A DNA stretch of 6,262 nucleotides from Candidatus Aminicenantota bacterium (GTDB lineage: Bacteria; Acidobacteriota; Aminicenantia; Aminicenantales; Aminicenantaceae), in NCBI GenBank assembly GCA_013139435.1, contig WTAW01000088.1, positions 1 to 6,262 of the forward strand. Reading direction: 5' to 3'. The notes under the pieces were generated by a model. The model was given only the letters and a program-made list of their open reading frames with translations. It was not told where the DNA came from and did not search any database. Every line of letters starts with the position of its first letter. Within the stretch, counting starts at the first letter, position 1. Below are positions 6,204-6,262 of the stretch, in pieces. The position numbers were made by a program, and so were the translations under genes.

Positions 6204-6262
6204 AGAAAGGTAGCATGCCCGTCCTGCCCTTCTCACGGTTTTCTCCACCACACAATTGGGAC
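6204..6262. other. Right-edge sequence, no gene supported
   Basis: The last 59 bp show no supported gene. One minus-strand frame is open from the edge through the palindromic element to a TAA near 6152, but its final codons are simply the repeat being translated, so I do not call a coding region. The element may be preceded by the end of an unrelated gene outside the window. Confidence 0.4.

Noticed and set aside
6152..6261. Possible C-terminal end of an upstream minus-strand gene, open from the right edge
   Set aside because: The last codons are the palindromic repeat read as protein, the frame is short, and composition alone cannot support it.

Overview
The window holds four protein-coding genes, all on the minus strand, with two short intergenic regions. 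Read in transcription order (high to low coordinates) they are: a GDP-mannose 3,5-epimerase-type NAD(P)-binding epimerase (5021-5989); a large bifunctional L-fucokinase / fucose-1-phosphate guanylyltransferase (FKP type, 1753-4953); a sugar-type periplasmic substrate-binding lipoprotein (519-1523); and the first 169 residues of a sugar ABC transporter ATPase that runs off the left edge (1-507). The long plus-strand reading frames are antisense shadows of these genes.

The layout suggests two transcription units. The first starts at a good sigma-70-like promoter at 6017-6045 (TTGACT, 17 bp, TATAAA). It carries the epimerase and, 67 bp later, the FKP gene. The second starts at another good promoter at 1583-1611 (TTGTCA, 17 bp, TATACT). 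It carries the binding protein and, 11 bp later, the ABC ATPase; the permease is presumably beyond the left edge. This second promoter lies inside the longest possible reading frame of the binding-protein gene. Together with a strong ribosome-binding site, it fixes the real start at 1523 rather than 1682.

Functionally, the first unit makes GDP-activated L-galacto-configured sugars. The epimerase converts GDP-D-mannose to GDP-L-galactose (and GDP-L-gulose). FKP salvages free L-fucose (6-deoxy-L-galactose) to GDP-L-fucose. The adjacent importer could supply the free sugar to FKP. That link rests only on proximity: the transporter ligand cannot be read from the sequence. No glycosyltransferase, GDP-mannose dehydratase or permease is visible here.

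The right-hand intergenic region (5990-6262) also holds a compact 49-bp double-hairpin element with GTAG/CTAC ends (6155-6203), resembling a REP/BIME-type element, and a small perfect inverted repeat just upstream of the epimerase promoter.

Organism: the sequence indicates a bacterium (sigma-70 promoters, Shine-Dalgarno sites, lipoprotein signal) of roughly balanced base composition. The binding protein's mature N-terminus (Cys-Asp) would suit inner-membrane retention in a diderm cell. I cannot assign a phylum with confidence.
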